64,000 nucleotides of DNA from an uncultured Vampirovibrio sp. (GTDB lineage Bacteria > Cyanobacteriota > Vampirovibrionia > Gastranaerophilales > Gastranaerophilaceae), in contig CAJTLW010000005.1 of assembly GCA_910577515.1 (NCBI GenBank), forward strand, positions 1 to 64,000. The letters run 5' to 3'. Positions 1 through 8,685 of this stretch are shown here, piece by piece. Numbering within the stretch: position 1 is the stretch's first letter; each line of letters opens with the position of its first letter. The notes below the pieces were generated by a model. It had not been told where the DNA came from. It made no database searches and worked only from the letters and a program-made list of their open reading frames with translations. A program made the translations under genes and the position numbers.

Positions 1-166
1 CAGGTGCTAAAGCCGCCAATAACAATGATGCAACCAACAATGCCATAAGCATTTCAACAAGTGAGAACGCTTTGCGGCACTTTGACAGCAGATGGTTATT
101 TTCGGGTTTTAAACGCCCATGACAATGCACACCCAAAGGTGCACAAGAAAAAATAAACTTTTTCAT
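1..166 (-). CDS. Type IV prepilin-like protein, N-terminal part only
   Basis: The frame opens at ATG 166 and runs off the left edge, leaving 55 codons. After a basic leader of about 34 residues comes CRKA-FSLVEML, then a hydrophobic stretch. That is the class III (type IV prepilin) signal: cleavage by a prepilin peptidase just before Phe, with Glu at mature position 5. The leader is long and has Ala, not Gly, at position -1, which pseudopilins and minor pilins tolerate. The product would be an inner-membrane-anchored pilin or pseudopilin used for type IV pili, type II secretion or competence. The rest of the gene is outside the window, so the exact role is open. Upstream AAGG is the only ribosome-binding candidate and it is weak. 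Confidence 0.75.
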   Translation of the reverse strand, partial: MKKFIFSCAPLGVHCHGRLKPENNHLLSKCRKAFSLVEMLMALLVASLLLAALAP

Positions 167-172
167 AACTAA

Positions 173-210
173 TTGTAACCTTGTGTTAACTATTTACGAT
201 AAAACAACTT
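173..210 (-). repeat. Leader repeat, copy 1 (copy 2 at 783-810)
   Basis: TTGTAACCTT followed by TTTACGATAAAACAACTT occurs at 173-182 plus 193-210, just upstream of the prepilin start. It occurs again at 783-792 plus 793-810 upstream of a 46-codon frame. Copy 1 has 10 extra bases between the two blocks. On the minus strand both copies put AAGGTTACAA just before an ATG, so this looks like a duplicated 5' leader or promoter. Confidence 0.5.
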
Positions 211-530
211 AATTCACTTATTTGGAAGTATAGCATATAGGAATATAAATTCTCAACTTTGTAAAAATATTTAAAGAAATATTAAGAGAGATTACGCAAT
301 GGCAGTTTCGGGTACATTTGAAAATATATTTGCACAATATAGCCTTATAAAGGCTGGAAAAAAGTGGACTTAACAAAACTTAATGTAAACATAAAGATAT
401 CAGTATTGATAATAGTGTGCAAAGAGTGTTAGAAAAATTTAAAACGAGGAATGGGGCATTTTAGGAAGCCGGATTTCATAAATTGAATAATGACGAATTA
501 AAAATATATTGTAGAATATAGTTATGATAT

Positions 531-563
531 AAAAAAAGAGGTGTTTTATAAAAAAATCACCTC
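531..563 (-). terminator. Rho-independent terminator
   Basis: On the minus strand, GAGGTG and CACCTC (arms 558-563 and 538-543) form a 6-bp stem that is followed by seven T. It would stop leftward transcripts coming from the GerMN/truB cluster. Confidence 0.55.
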
Positions 564-894
564 GAGAAATTGTTTATCTTAAATCTGCTCAATCAAACTA
601 TCCCTGCACTAAGTTCACCATAAGGCAGGACAAAATGATATTACCCGGTTGGGCAGCTTTTTTTAAAAAGTTTTAAAATTATAATGCAAATTTTAATTAC
701 ATCGTAAAACACGGCATTAGCGCTTTTCCTAGCGCTTAAAGCCGCACAAAGCAAAAAATGCTTTTGCAAAATTCCAAACATTTTGTAACCTTTTTACGAT
801 AAAACAACTTTAATTAAACAACTTAAAACATAAGAATAATAACATATTTTAATGCAAATTACAAATATTTTTTTAAAAATTTTTATAATGCATT

Positions 895-1470
895 TTATCT
901 GTTTATGGGTTGCTCAATATAAATTCCTTCTCCGCCAAGGTATTGTGCCTTTTTGCCATCTAAATAAAGATAAACAGGCAATGGACCTGCATAAATGCTT
1001 ACAGTTTTTACAATTTGGTTTAATCTGGCTTGAATTGACTGTGTACCACCGCCTTCGCCGAATTCTTTAGTGAGGTTGATAATTATGGCATTTTCCGCTT
1101 CATCTTTTTTAACCGAAATTAAACGGGTATCAGAAGGAATCTCAGTAAAAATTCCATGCGCTTTTTCTTCATCGGTAGGCCCCTTCAAAAGCAACCCTAG
1201 AGCGCTATACAGGGTTTTATTTTTAGCTTTTCTTGAAACATATTCAATACTATCTTCGCCGGATAAAAAAGCAACTTTCATATCTTTCAGTTTATTTTCT
1301 GTTTGGTTTTCAGAGCTTTCTTCAGGCGCTTTATCTTGCACTACAATATTTTTAGCATCTCCGGTTATTTGTAATTCAGGGCTGAAGGCCTCTTTTGAAA
1401 AATAAACCCAGGTAAAATATCCAAGACAAAAAACAAGCGTTATAATTAAAGTTCTTACAAAAATTCCCAT
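895..1470 (-). CDS. GerMN-domain protein
   Basis: This 191-residue protein starts with one membrane segment (about residues 5-25) that could be an uncleaved anchor. An acidic linker (to about 80) follows, then a GerMN domain (about 85-185). The domain is recognised by LLKGPTDEEKA near its start, an aliphatic strand (IIINLTKEF), a helix ending in IVKTVS, and a C-terminal GGEGIYIEQP. GerMN domains occur in spore-germination GerM and in many non-sporulating bacteria, where they are envelope proteins of unclear function often linked to peptidoglycan. It is the last gene of the leftward infB-rbfA-truB run, 54 bases after truB. No lipobox Cys is visible, so exported and membrane-tethered is the safest statement. 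Confidence 0.8.
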   Translation of the reverse strand: MGIFVRTLIITLVFCLGYFTWVYFSKEAFSPELQITGDAKNIVVQDKAPEESSENQTENKLKDMKVAFLSGEDSIEYVSRKAKNKTLYSALGLLLKGPTDEEKAHGIFTEIPSDTRLISVKKDEAENAIIINLTKEFGEGGGTQSIQARLNQIVKTVSIYAGPLPVYLYLDGKKAQYLGGEGIYIEQPINR

Positions 1471-1524
1471 ATTTTTTCCTCATAAACCGCAAACTATGTG
1501 CTTTTTCATAATTTTACAGATTAA

Positions 1525-2742
1525 TTACTTAAAAACCTTTTTGCATACAATTTTATTATCTGATAAAACCCCGATTGATACAAGATTATTTTGAAAAATT
1601 AGCATTAAATCAGAATTTTTAAGCTCTAATTCTCTTGGCACAAACGAAACACCGTTTAACACTTTTTTATATTCTTCTTCATTAAGTTCATAAAATGGTA
1701 AATCAAGCGCCAGATGGGGCTTTATAGCATGTTCTGCAGGGATAATTTCATCTGTGGTTTTTGAATTTGTAACATTAAAATTGCCCGCTTGAGTACGCAC
1801 TAAAGAGGTTAAATAGGCGGCCGTGCCAAGCTTTTTAGCCAAATCCAAAGCAAATGTTCTAATATATGTACCTTTGGAACAAAAAATTTCAACTTCAGCT
1901 TCAAAGGGAATTTTTTCTTCAGGGTTTTCGGAAGCGGAAATTTTGGGAGTTGAATTTTCGGAGGTAGAATTTTTGGGGGCAGAAATTGTTACAAAATTTA
2001 ACAATTTAGCTTCATAAATTTGAACCTGCCTTTTTGGAATTTCAAAACCAAGAAGCTCTGTATTCATATTCTGAATTAAAACATCTAAATCGCCTTCGCT
2101 TGTTGCATTTTGGTTTTTTGAAGCCGTAAAATTAGGCTCTGTATTTTGATTTTCACATGTCGAAACCTGCCCTGATTCATTATATTTAGTATTTTCAGCC
2201 CAATCGGGCAATTTTTCAAAAGCTCCATTTTTGCCCCCCTTTTTATTTTTTTCCTTCTTTCTTGCAAGGTCGCAAAGCTTTTTACCACCTACCTTTACAG
2301 CACTATAAGCAGGTGGAATTTGCTCTATTTGCCCTTCCATAGATTTTAAAGCGCAAAGAAGGTCGTCTTTTGTGAAATTAGGGATGTTGAATTGGGTTAT
2401 ATCGCCTTCAGCATCAGCAGTTGAGGAGAAATAGCCAAACCGGATTTTTGCAACATATTTTTTATCAGAACCAAGGTAATCCAAGAGCCTTGTTGCTTTT
2501 CCAACCCCGACCTGCATAACTCCCTCAGCCAGAGGGTCAAGGGTACCTGAATGCCCGATTTTCTTGATTTTCAGGCGTTTTCTTAGCTTGTAAACGACGT
2601 CAAATGAAGTGATACCGCGGGGTTTGAAAATATTTAGAAAATAAAAAGCCTCATTTTGGGTGCCATTATTGGATTTCTCATCAGCAAAATCGTGTGAAAC
2701 GGCTGCAGCATCGGCATTTCCGGCATGGGTTTGATTTTTAGA
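1525..2742 (-). CDS. truB: tRNA pseudouridine(55) synthase
   Basis: Isomerises U55 in the T-loop of tRNAs. The core is clear: KPRGITSFDVV, then HSGTLDPLAEGV with the catalytic Asp (about residue 69), DYLGSDKKYVA, and in the C-terminal half GTYIRTFALDLA. The chosen start is TTG 2742, five bases after the rbfA stop, with AGGGG 11 bases upstream. A TTG at 2775 inside rbfA would add 11 residues but has no ribosome-binding site. Two things are odd: an extra N-terminal tail of about 30 polar residues, and a hydrophilic insertion of over 100 residues (about 165-275) between the catalytic core and GTYIRT. The insertion carries a 15-base tandem repeat (see 1925-1984). The total of about 405 residues exceeds the usual ~300. 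The order infB-rbfA-truB is conserved in bacteria. Confidence 0.93.
   Translation of the reverse strand, partial: SKNQTHAGNADAAAVSHDFADEKSNNGTQNEAFYFLNIFKPRGITSFDVVYKLRKRLKIKKIGHSGTLDPLAEGVMQVGVGKATRLLDYLGSDKKYVAKIRFGYFSSTADAEGDITQFNIPNFTKDDLLCALKSMEGQIEQIPPAYSAVKVGGKKLCDLARKKEKNKKGGKNGAFEKLPDWAENTKYNESGQVSTCENQNTEPNFTASKNQNATSEGDLDVLIQNMNTELLGFEIPKRQVQIYEAKLLNFVTISAPKNSTSENSTPKISASENPEEKIPFEAEVEIFCSKGTYIRTFALDLAKKLGTAAYLTSLVRTQAGNFNVTNSKTTDEIIPAEHAIKPHLALDLPFYELNEEEYKKVLNGVSFVPRELELKNSDLMLIFQNNLVSIGVLSDNKIVCKKVFK
1925..1984 (-). repeat. 15-bp minisatellite inside truB, four units
   Basis: Four consecutive 15-base units (starts 1925, 1940, 1955, 1970), each with a T-rich start, a GGRRG-like centre and a GAA end, encode five-residue units PKNST, SENST, PKISA and SENPE in the TruB insertion. 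The period is exactly 15, so the frame is kept when units are gained or lost. Confidence 0.8.
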
Positions 2743-2746
2743 CAAC

Positions 2747-3097
2747 TTAAATTTCACCCCTTGAAATTTGGTCAATCAGCTTTGTAATTCTAAAACCTCT
2801 TTCCAAAGACTCATCTAAAATAAAATTCAATTCTGGTGTTTTCCTAAGCCTGATGCGCTTTCCAACCTCGTAGCGAACTTTTGGAGTAACGGTTTTTAGC
2901 GCTTCTACAGTCTCTTTTTTCTTATCTTCATCTGCCATAACGCTATAAAAAACTTTCGCATAGGAATTATCATGAGACACCTCAACATCAGTAATAGAGA
3001 CGATTCCGGTGATATGCGGGTTTTTTATTTCGCGAAATAAAATGTCAGAAATCTCTCTCATCAAGGCTTTTCGAACTTTTTCATTCCTAAGTGTCAT
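2747..3097 (-). CDS. rbfA: 30S ribosome-binding factor A
   Basis: At 116 residues this is the usual length. RbfA is a KH-like protein that binds pre-30S subunits and helps 16S rRNA 5'-end maturation. Recognised by the N-terminal helix RNEKVRKALMREIS, then IKNPHITGIVSITDVEVS, AKVFYSV and the basic VGKRIRLRKTPELNF segment near residue 90. It lies between infB (97 bases upstream) and truB, with which it is translationally close. Its start is an ATG at 3097. Confidence 0.95.
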   Translation of the reverse strand: MTLRNEKVRKALMREISDILFREIKNPHITGIVSITDVEVSHDNSYAKVFYSVMADEDKKKETVEALKTVTPKVRYEVGKRIRLRKTPELNFILDESLERGFRITKLIDQISRGEI

Positions 3098-3193
3098 GGT
3101 TTTTTCCTTATAAAATCAGATATTAAAAAATTATGTTAATAAGAGTCAATTAAGCTCTGGATAAGGCTTTTACCCCTATCGTTGAAAACAAAA

Positions 3194-5719
3194 TTAAACT
3201 AAAGAGCTTCTTTCGATTTCTTTTGTCGTGGAAACTTCGATAATATCGCCCTCCTGAAGATCATTAAATTTAGCAAATGATATACCGCATTCAAAACCTT
3301 GGGCAACCTCTTTAACATCGTCCTTAAAGCGTTTCAGCTGGTTAATTTCGCCTTTATAAATTTCTACGCCACCTCTTTTTACAATAGCAGTTTTAGAGCG
3401 GACGATTTTGCCTTCTGTGACATAGCAGCCAGCAATTTTCCCGGTTTTTCCGAAGGTAAATATCTGGCGAACTTCAGCCGTACCAAGCTCAACCTCTTGA
3501 ATTTCAGGCTCTAATAAAGACAACATAGTCTTTTCGACATCTTCTAAAACCTGATAAATAATATCATATTTTTTAATTTGAACAAGCTCTCTTTCAGCCG
3601 CTGCAAGGGCATTTGCGTCTTCCTTAACGCTGAAACCGAGTATTATGGCATCACTTGCAGATGCAAGCATAACATCGGCTTCTGAAATATCCCCAACACC
3701 AACGTGCATAATTTTTGGGATAACCTCAGTAGATTTAACATTTTGAATGGCCTGTGAAACTGCCTCAGCAGAGCCATTTGTGTTTGCTTTTATGATTAAA
3801 TTAAGATTTTTAATTTCATCATTTGCAAGCGTTTCTTTCTTAACATGTGAAACTGCCATAGCCTCAAGCCTGTTAATGCGCTCCTGCTGCTTTCTTTCAG
3901 TTACAATCTGCTTCATAGCCTTTTCATTTTGAACAACTTCAAAGGCATCTCCGGCCTGCGGTACTTCATTTAACCCCAGAATCTCTACAGGAGTAGAAGG
4001 ACCGGCTGTTTTTACTCTTTGGCCTGAATCATCAAGCAAGGCGCGGACTTTACCGCCAACAGTACCCACCACTATTGAATCTCCAACCTTTAAGACACCA
4101 TTTTGAACAAGCATTGTTGCAACAGGCCCTTTTCCTTTATCAAGGTTAGCCTCAATAATAACACCCATTCCGGGGCAATCTTTAACAGCTTTTAATTCTT
4201 GCATTTCGGCAACAAGAAGAATGTATTCTAAAAGTTCATCTATGCCTTTTCCTTGAATAGCAGAAACCTTTACGCAGATTGTATCTCCACCCCATGCTTC
4301 AGGCACAAGACCATACTCTGTCATCTGCTGTAAAACCTTATCAGGGTCAGCATCCGGCTTATCCATCTTATTTACAGCCACAATAATCGGCACATTCGCT
4401 GATTTAGCGTGATTTATAGCCTCAATAGTCTGCGGCATAACTCCATCATCCGCAGCTACAACCAAAATGGCAATATCAGTAGATTTTGCGCCCCTTGCTC
4501 TCATTTGCGTAAAAGCTTCGTGACCAGGTGTGTCAATAAATACAATTTTCTTATCACCCTGCCAAACAGTATAAGCGCCAATGCTTTGGGTAATTCCACC
4601 AACCTCTGTTGATACAATTTTATGTTTCGAAGCCCTGATGCTATCAAGCAGCGTGGTTTTACCATGGTCAACGTGTCCCATAATCGTTACCACTGGCGCC
4701 CTTTTGATTAAAGATTTTTCATCAGCTTCTAAAAGAATTTTATTTTTTTCTTCTTTTTCTGTTTCTTCCTGAATAAATGCCTCTATATCTTCATCCAAAG
4801 GCTCAATATCAAAATTTATAACTGCTCTTTTCGCTGTATCGATATCTATAGGTGAATTTACAGTCACCATAATTTTTTCCATCATTAAAAACTTAATGAT
4901 TTCTGCAGGAGATTTTTTGATTTTATCTGCAAGTTCTCCAACTGTCATGGGTCTGTTTATTACAACCTGTTTTACTTCTTCAACAGACTCAACTTCTTGA
5001 ACATGCTTTTTATGTTTAGATTGAACAGCTTTTTCTAAGCTTATTCTTTCCTGTTCTTCTTCTTTGCTTTTATAATTCTTTTCTTTTTTCTTCTTTTTAT
5101 TTCTAAAATCCTGATTAGCATACATATCAGGAGAAATTATATGCCTTTTTATAGGAGCCTTGGGTGCCTGATTATCACCCGGTTTTTGCTGTTTGTTATC
5201 TTTTTTAGGCGCATCTTTTGAAGCTTTTTGTTCGTCTTTTTGCGCAGGCTTACCAAAATTTTTACGTGTAAGTGAAGCAATATCAGGTATTTTTGGCGTT
5301 TCTTCCTTTTTGACAGGACGAGAAACTATATCTTCCTTTGGTTTTTCTTGATGTTTTGGCGCAGGACGTACAATTTCAAGTTTTGGACGCTCTTTAACAA
5401 CAGGCTCTACAACTGGCGGTTTTGGTTTTTCCGTACTTGTTTTCACAACTTTTGTAACAGAAACTTTCGGAGCAGCTGGAGTTTCTTCCGCCTTAACAGG
5501 CTCTTCGGGTTTTTCAACCTTAGCTTTTTTTACAATAAATGCTTTGGGTTTGGCCTTTTTTTCCTCAGGCTTAACATATAAAGCCCTGATATTATCAATA
5601 TTACCCTGTGTTACAGCCACACTGTGAGATTTAAAAACAATCCCAAGCTTCTCTTTAGCTGTTTCCATCAGTTCTTTAGCGCTGACATTTAGTTCTTTTG
5701 CAAGTTCGTGAACTCTCAT
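3194..5719 (-). CDS. infB: Translation initiation factor IF-2
   Basis: GTPase that brings fMet-tRNA to the 30S subunit and promotes subunit joining. I chose ATG 5719 (MRVHELAKELNVSAKEL, the family's standard beginning, with GGAAG upstream) over the longer frame opening at 5761. Order: short IF2-N domain (1-50), a Lys/Glu/Pro-rich low-complexity linker (to about 240), a second IF2-N domain (about 255-310), the GTPase domain with GHVDHGKTT (348-356), DTPGHEAF and NKMD, then EF-Tu-like domain 2, IF2 domain 3 and the C-terminal beta barrel. Length of 841 is normal. The usual upstream partners nusA and ylxR are not here; mgtC precedes it instead. Confidence 0.97.
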   Translation of the reverse strand: MRVHELAKELNVSAKELMETAKEKLGIVFKSHSVAVTQGNIDNIRALYVKPEEKKAKPKAFIVKKAKVEKPEEPVKAEETPAAPKVSVTKVVKTSTEKPKPPVVEPVVKERPKLEIVRPAPKHQEKPKEDIVSRPVKKEETPKIPDIASLTRKNFGKPAQKDEQKASKDAPKKDNKQQKPGDNQAPKAPIKRHIISPDMYANQDFRNKKKKKEKNYKSKEEEQERISLEKAVQSKHKKHVQEVESVEEVKQVVINRPMTVGELADKIKKSPAEIIKFLMMEKIMVTVNSPIDIDTAKRAVINFDIEPLDEDIEAFIQEETEKEEKNKILLEADEKSLIKRAPVVTIMGHVDHGKTTLLDSIRASKHKIVSTEVGGITQSIGAYTVWQGDKKIVFIDTPGHEAFTQMRARGAKSTDIAILVVAADDGVMPQTIEAINHAKSANVPIIVAVNKMDKPDADPDKVLQQMTEYGLVPEAWGGDTICVKVSAIQGKGIDELLEYILLVAEMQELKAVKDCPGMGVIIEANLDKGKGPVATMLVQNGVLKVGDSIVVGTVGGKVRALLDDSGQRVKTAGPSTPVEILGLNEVPQAGDAFEVVQNEKAMKQIVTERKQQERINRLEAMAVSHVKKETLANDEIKNLNLIIKANTNGSAEAVSQAIQNVKSTEVIPKIMHVGVGDISEADVMLASASDAIILGFSVKEDANALAAAERELVQIKKYDIIYQVLEDVEKTMLSLLEPEIQEVELGTAEVRQIFTFGKTGKIAGCYVTEGKIVRSKTAIVKRGGVEIYKGEINQLKRFKDDVKEVAQGFECGISFAKFNDLQEGDIIEVSTTKEIERSSLV

Positions 5720-5804
5720 TTTGCTTCCATTATATATCTTTACAATTAAACAATAACACAAGCAAAATTTTAAGTACAGAGTTTTAAAAATTTATCAATA
5801 AATT

Positions 5805-6533
5805 TTATTCATCAATTTCCTGAATTTCGAGTTTTTCAATAAAATCTTTATCAGAAAAAGTATCATTTACTTCACGGAGCGGACAATTTGTCATAATGCG
5901 CATTTTTATTGAAATACAACTGCCCTTATCATCATTTATTATTTTTCTTTCAATCTTTTGAATTTTATCAAACTTTTTATCTACAAGTTCATTCATGGCT
6001 TCAAGATGCACTATTGGCGCACTAAACCTGATTTCTAAAAGTTTTGATGCATAAGATTTACTTGATAAAAAACTTCTTTCAAATTTTCGAACCAAAATAA
6101 GTACAATTAAAGAAAAAATTGTAGCTGTAGCTGCAGCACTATACATACCTGTTCCACACGCCATACCTATTGCAGCACACATCCAAAGCGTTGCCGCTGT
6201 TGTAATACCGTAAATATTATTTCCATGGCGCATAACAGTTCCGGCACCAATAAAACCAATACCGGTTATTATCTGTGCAGCAATCCTTGCAGGGTCATTC
6301 ACGCCTACAAACCCTTCCATCACTTGCATTTTAAATGCATAAATGGATAACAGTGTAAATACGCAGGCCCCAGCTGAAACCAGGATGTGCGTACGCAAAC
6401 CGGCAAATTTTCCTGTTATTTCACGCTCTAAACCTAAAAGAAAAGCAAAAAGAATTGATGCACCTATTCTCAAAAAAAGTATACATTCAAAATCCCAGGG
6501 GTTATTAAAATTTGCAAAATTTATTAAATCCAA
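5805..6533 (-). CDS. MgtC/SapB family membrane protein
   Basis: This 242-residue protein has four or five membrane helices in its first 150 residues, with the MgtC signature: FLLGLERE near residue 35, FAGLRTH, then ITGIGFIGAGTVMR near 95 and GITTAATLW. A soluble C-terminal domain of about 80 residues follows, as in many MgtC proteins. Family members act in the inner membrane and are linked to growth in low Mg2+, acid tolerance and, in pathogens, intracellular survival; the exact activity is not settled. It sits between an ABC permease gene and infB on the same strand. No Mg2+ riboswitch-like leader was noticed. Confidence 0.88.
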   Translation of the reverse strand: MDLINFANFNNPWDFECILFLRIGASILFAFLLGLEREITGKFAGLRTHILVSAGACVFTLLSIYAFKMQVMEGFVGVNDPARIAAQIITGIGFIGAGTVMRHGNNIYGITTAATLWMCAAIGMACGTGMYSAAATATIFSLIVLILVRKFERSFLSSKSYASKLLEIRFSAPIVHLEAMNELVDKKFDKIQKIERKIINDDKGSCISIKMRIMTNCPLREVNDTFSDKDFIEKLEIQEIDE

Positions 6534-6550
6534 AACCTTTTACTCCATCT

Positions 6551-7642
6551 TTATGTCTTAATCTTGCTTTTAGGGTCGAGTATATCCCTTATTGTATCGC
6601 CGATTAAATTATATGACAAAACAGCAACAAAAATTAAAAATCCAGGAGTTAAAAGCCAGGGACGATAAATTATATTTGCAAATTCCTGCGCCTCTTTAAG
6701 CATATTACCCCAGCTTGCATCAGGCTGTTGAATACCAAGCCCTAAAAAACTCAAACCGGATTCAGCCAGTATAAAACTTGGTACCGATAATGCCATTGCA
6801 ATTATCACATAGCTTGATGTTTGCGGCAAAATATGTTTTAAAATTATTCTTGATTTTGAACACCCGGTTGTAATTGCAGATTTTACATAATCCTGCGTTT
6901 TAATAGATAAAACCATACCGCGGACAACTCTTGCAAAGCCTGCCCAACCAATAAAAGCAAGAATAACGGTAATCAGAGTGAATCTTTGCGAACTTGTCAT
7001 GCCAGATGGCAAAATTGCAGCAAGAATTATCAAAAGATAAAAACTTGGAATAGACATTATAGCTTCAGCAAAGCGCATCATAATATTATCAAGCACCCCG
7101 CCTATATACCCTGAAATTCCGCCATATAAAAGCCCGATAGGAAAAGATATAAAAAGTGCCAAAAAGCCTATAGTAAGAGAAATTCTGCCGCCGTACAAAA
7201 TTCTTGAAAAATTATCGCGCCCGTTGATATCAAGGCCTAAAAGATAGAGTTCGCCGCCATTTTCAACGCCGACAAAATGGCGAGTACATTTAAAAAGCCC
7301 TAAAAATTTATATTCAAAACCGCGTGTAAAAAATTTTAAATAATATTTATGTTCCCTATCCTGTTTATACTCAATACTAAGGGTATCTTTATTAAACGTC
7401 CTTACCCAATTGTACGTATATGGTTTCGTAAATTCCCCAAGTTCGTCAATAAAATACACATTAGATGGCGGAGAATAGGAAAGAGAACGCTTTGAATAGT
7501 TTTTATCATATACGGCAAAAAAATCAGCAAACAAAATTGCAATGTATAATATGACAAGTACCAAAAGCGCTAAAACGCTTATTTTATCTTTTAAAAATTG
7601 CCTTAATTCTGGCGAACGCTCTAAATCAAAAAATTTCATCAA
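6551..7642 (-). CDS. Peptide/nickel-type ABC transporter permease, OppC/DppC family
   Basis: This 363-residue inner-membrane permease has a first helix near residue 30, a periplasmic segment (about 50-150), then five helices holding the binding-protein-dependent transport domain. The EAA-like cytoplasmic loop reads TTGCSKSRIILKHILPQ (about 260). PDASWGNML and the C-terminal IGDTIRDILDP are typical of OppC/DppC. The periplasmic segment before helix 2 is longer than in E. coli OppC. It overlaps the upstream permease gene by four bases, so the two form one heterodimer. No ATPase or solute-binding gene is beside them, so the substrate (peptide, nickel or other) cannot be named. Confidence 0.88.
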   Translation of the reverse strand: MMKFFDLERSPELRQFLKDKISVLALLVLVILYIAILFADFFAVYDKNYSKRSLSYSPPSNVYFIDELGEFTKPYTYNWVRTFNKDTLSIEYKQDREHKYYLKFFTRGFEYKFLGLFKCTRHFVGVENGGELYLLGLDINGRDNFSRILYGGRISLTIGFLALFISFPIGLLYGGISGYIGGVLDNIMMRFAEAIMSIPSFYLLIILAAILPSGMTSSQRFTLITVILAFIGWAGFARVVRGMVLSIKTQDYVKSAITTGCSKSRIILKHILPQTSSYVIIAMALSVPSFILAESGLSFLGLGIQQPDASWGNMLKEAQEFANIIYRPWLLTPGFLIFVAVLSYNLIGDTIRDILDPKSKIKT

Positions 7643-8607
7643 CTTACCCTCACTCTCGGGTCAGTAAGTTTTAAAAGAATATCAGCAAGAATATTCCCCA
7701 AAATAAGCATAAAAGAACCTATCATAAGGCTTGCCATAACAAGATTTATATCTGATTTTAAAACAGCTTCCAAAATCAGCCGGCCAAGCCCTGGATATTG
7801 AAAAACGTATTCAGTTAATGCAGCACCCGATAAAAGGCCTGCAAATTCAAACCCAAGCATTGTAACAAGCGGATTTATAGCATTTCTTAGCGCATGTTTT
7901 ACAATAACCTTACCTTCAGATAATCCTCTTGCTCTTGCAAATTTAACATAATCACTATCAAGAACATCTAAAAGATTTGCTCTCATCTGGCGGGAGAGAC
8001 CTGCAAGCGAGATAGTTGTTAATACAAGAGTGGGAAGGAAAAGATGATGGACAACATCAAGTGTCTTTTCAAACAAATTCATATTATAAAAATTGGCGGA
8101 AGTAAGCCCCCCAATCGGAAACAAGCCTGTTTTTTGTGCAAATATTAAAAGTAAAATTGCAAAGAAAAATGAAGGAATTGCCATCCCGATTGATGAAAAT
8201 ATCGTTAAAAGCCTGTCATAGACACTTCTGTAGTTTAGTGCCGCAATGACACCGATTGGAATTCCTATTATCCATGTCCAAAATAATACACTAAAAGATA
8301 AAAGCAGCGTGTTTAAAACCCTTTCTTTGATTTTGGATGAAACACGCTCTCCTGTAACGGTTGTACCCATATCGCCTTTTATAAAATTTTTGGCCCAATA
8401 AACATACTGCACATAAATTGGCTTATCAAGACCAAGCCTTTGGGTTTCAGCTGCAAGAGTTTCTTTTGAAATAGCAGGGTTCAATTTTAACTCTGCCAAA
8501 GGGTCAACCGGCGATAGTCTTATCAAAAAGAAGCTTATAATCGACACAATAACAATTATAGGCAAGCTTTGAATTATTCTTTTAAATATAAAAACCCATA
8601 TAGACAT
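7639..8607 (-). CDS. Peptide/nickel-type ABC transporter permease, OppB/DppB family
   Basis: I start it at ATG 8607 (MSIWVFIFKRIIQSLP), the family's typical N-terminus of one membrane helix. The open frame continues upstream to a TTG at 8682 but that extension looks untranslated. Six helices are present, with DPLAEL after helix 1, GLDKPIYVQY, and the EAA loop ARARGLSEGKVIVKHALRN (about residues 205-225), followed by QYPGLGRLILEAV. It pairs with the downstream OppC-like permease. The upstream neighbour is a TPR protein gene, not a substrate-binding protein, which is unusual for this transporter class. Confidence 0.88.
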   Translation of the reverse strand: MSIWVFIFKRIIQSLPIIVIVSIISFFLIRLSPVDPLAELKLNPAISKETLAAETQRLGLDKPIYVQYVYWAKNFIKGDMGTTVTGERVSSKIKERVLNTLLLSFSVLFWTWIIGIPIGVIAALNYRSVYDRLLTIFSSIGMAIPSFFFAILLLIFAQKTGLFPIGGLTSANFYNMNLFEKTLDVVHHLFLPTLVLTTISLAGLSRQMRANLLDVLDSDYVKFARARGLSEGKVIVKHALRNAINPLVTMLGFEFAGLLSGAALTEYVFQYPGLGRLILEAVLKSDINLVMASLMIGSFMLILGNILADILLKLTDPRVRVS

Positions 8608-8685
8608 CACTTGATACTTTACAATTATACTGTATGTTTTTAAATTAACCTGTAAGGCAATTCTTGGCTTGTATGGAAACAAAAG

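Larger units (their letters stand above)
167..894. other. Gene-poor intergenic stretch
   Basis: No convincing gene lies in these 728 bases. Contents seen: a leader-like repeat (173-210 and 783-810), a 24-codon frame 299-373 (+) with AAGAGAG upstream, a 46-codon frame 641-781 (-) preceded by the same AAGGTTACAA leader as the prepilin gene, and a leftward terminator at 531-563. Frame +1 around 391-519 reads like decayed coding sequence interrupted by one TAG. Two TAGCGCTT copies sit at 718-738. I do not claim any of the small frames as genes. Confidence 0.5.
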
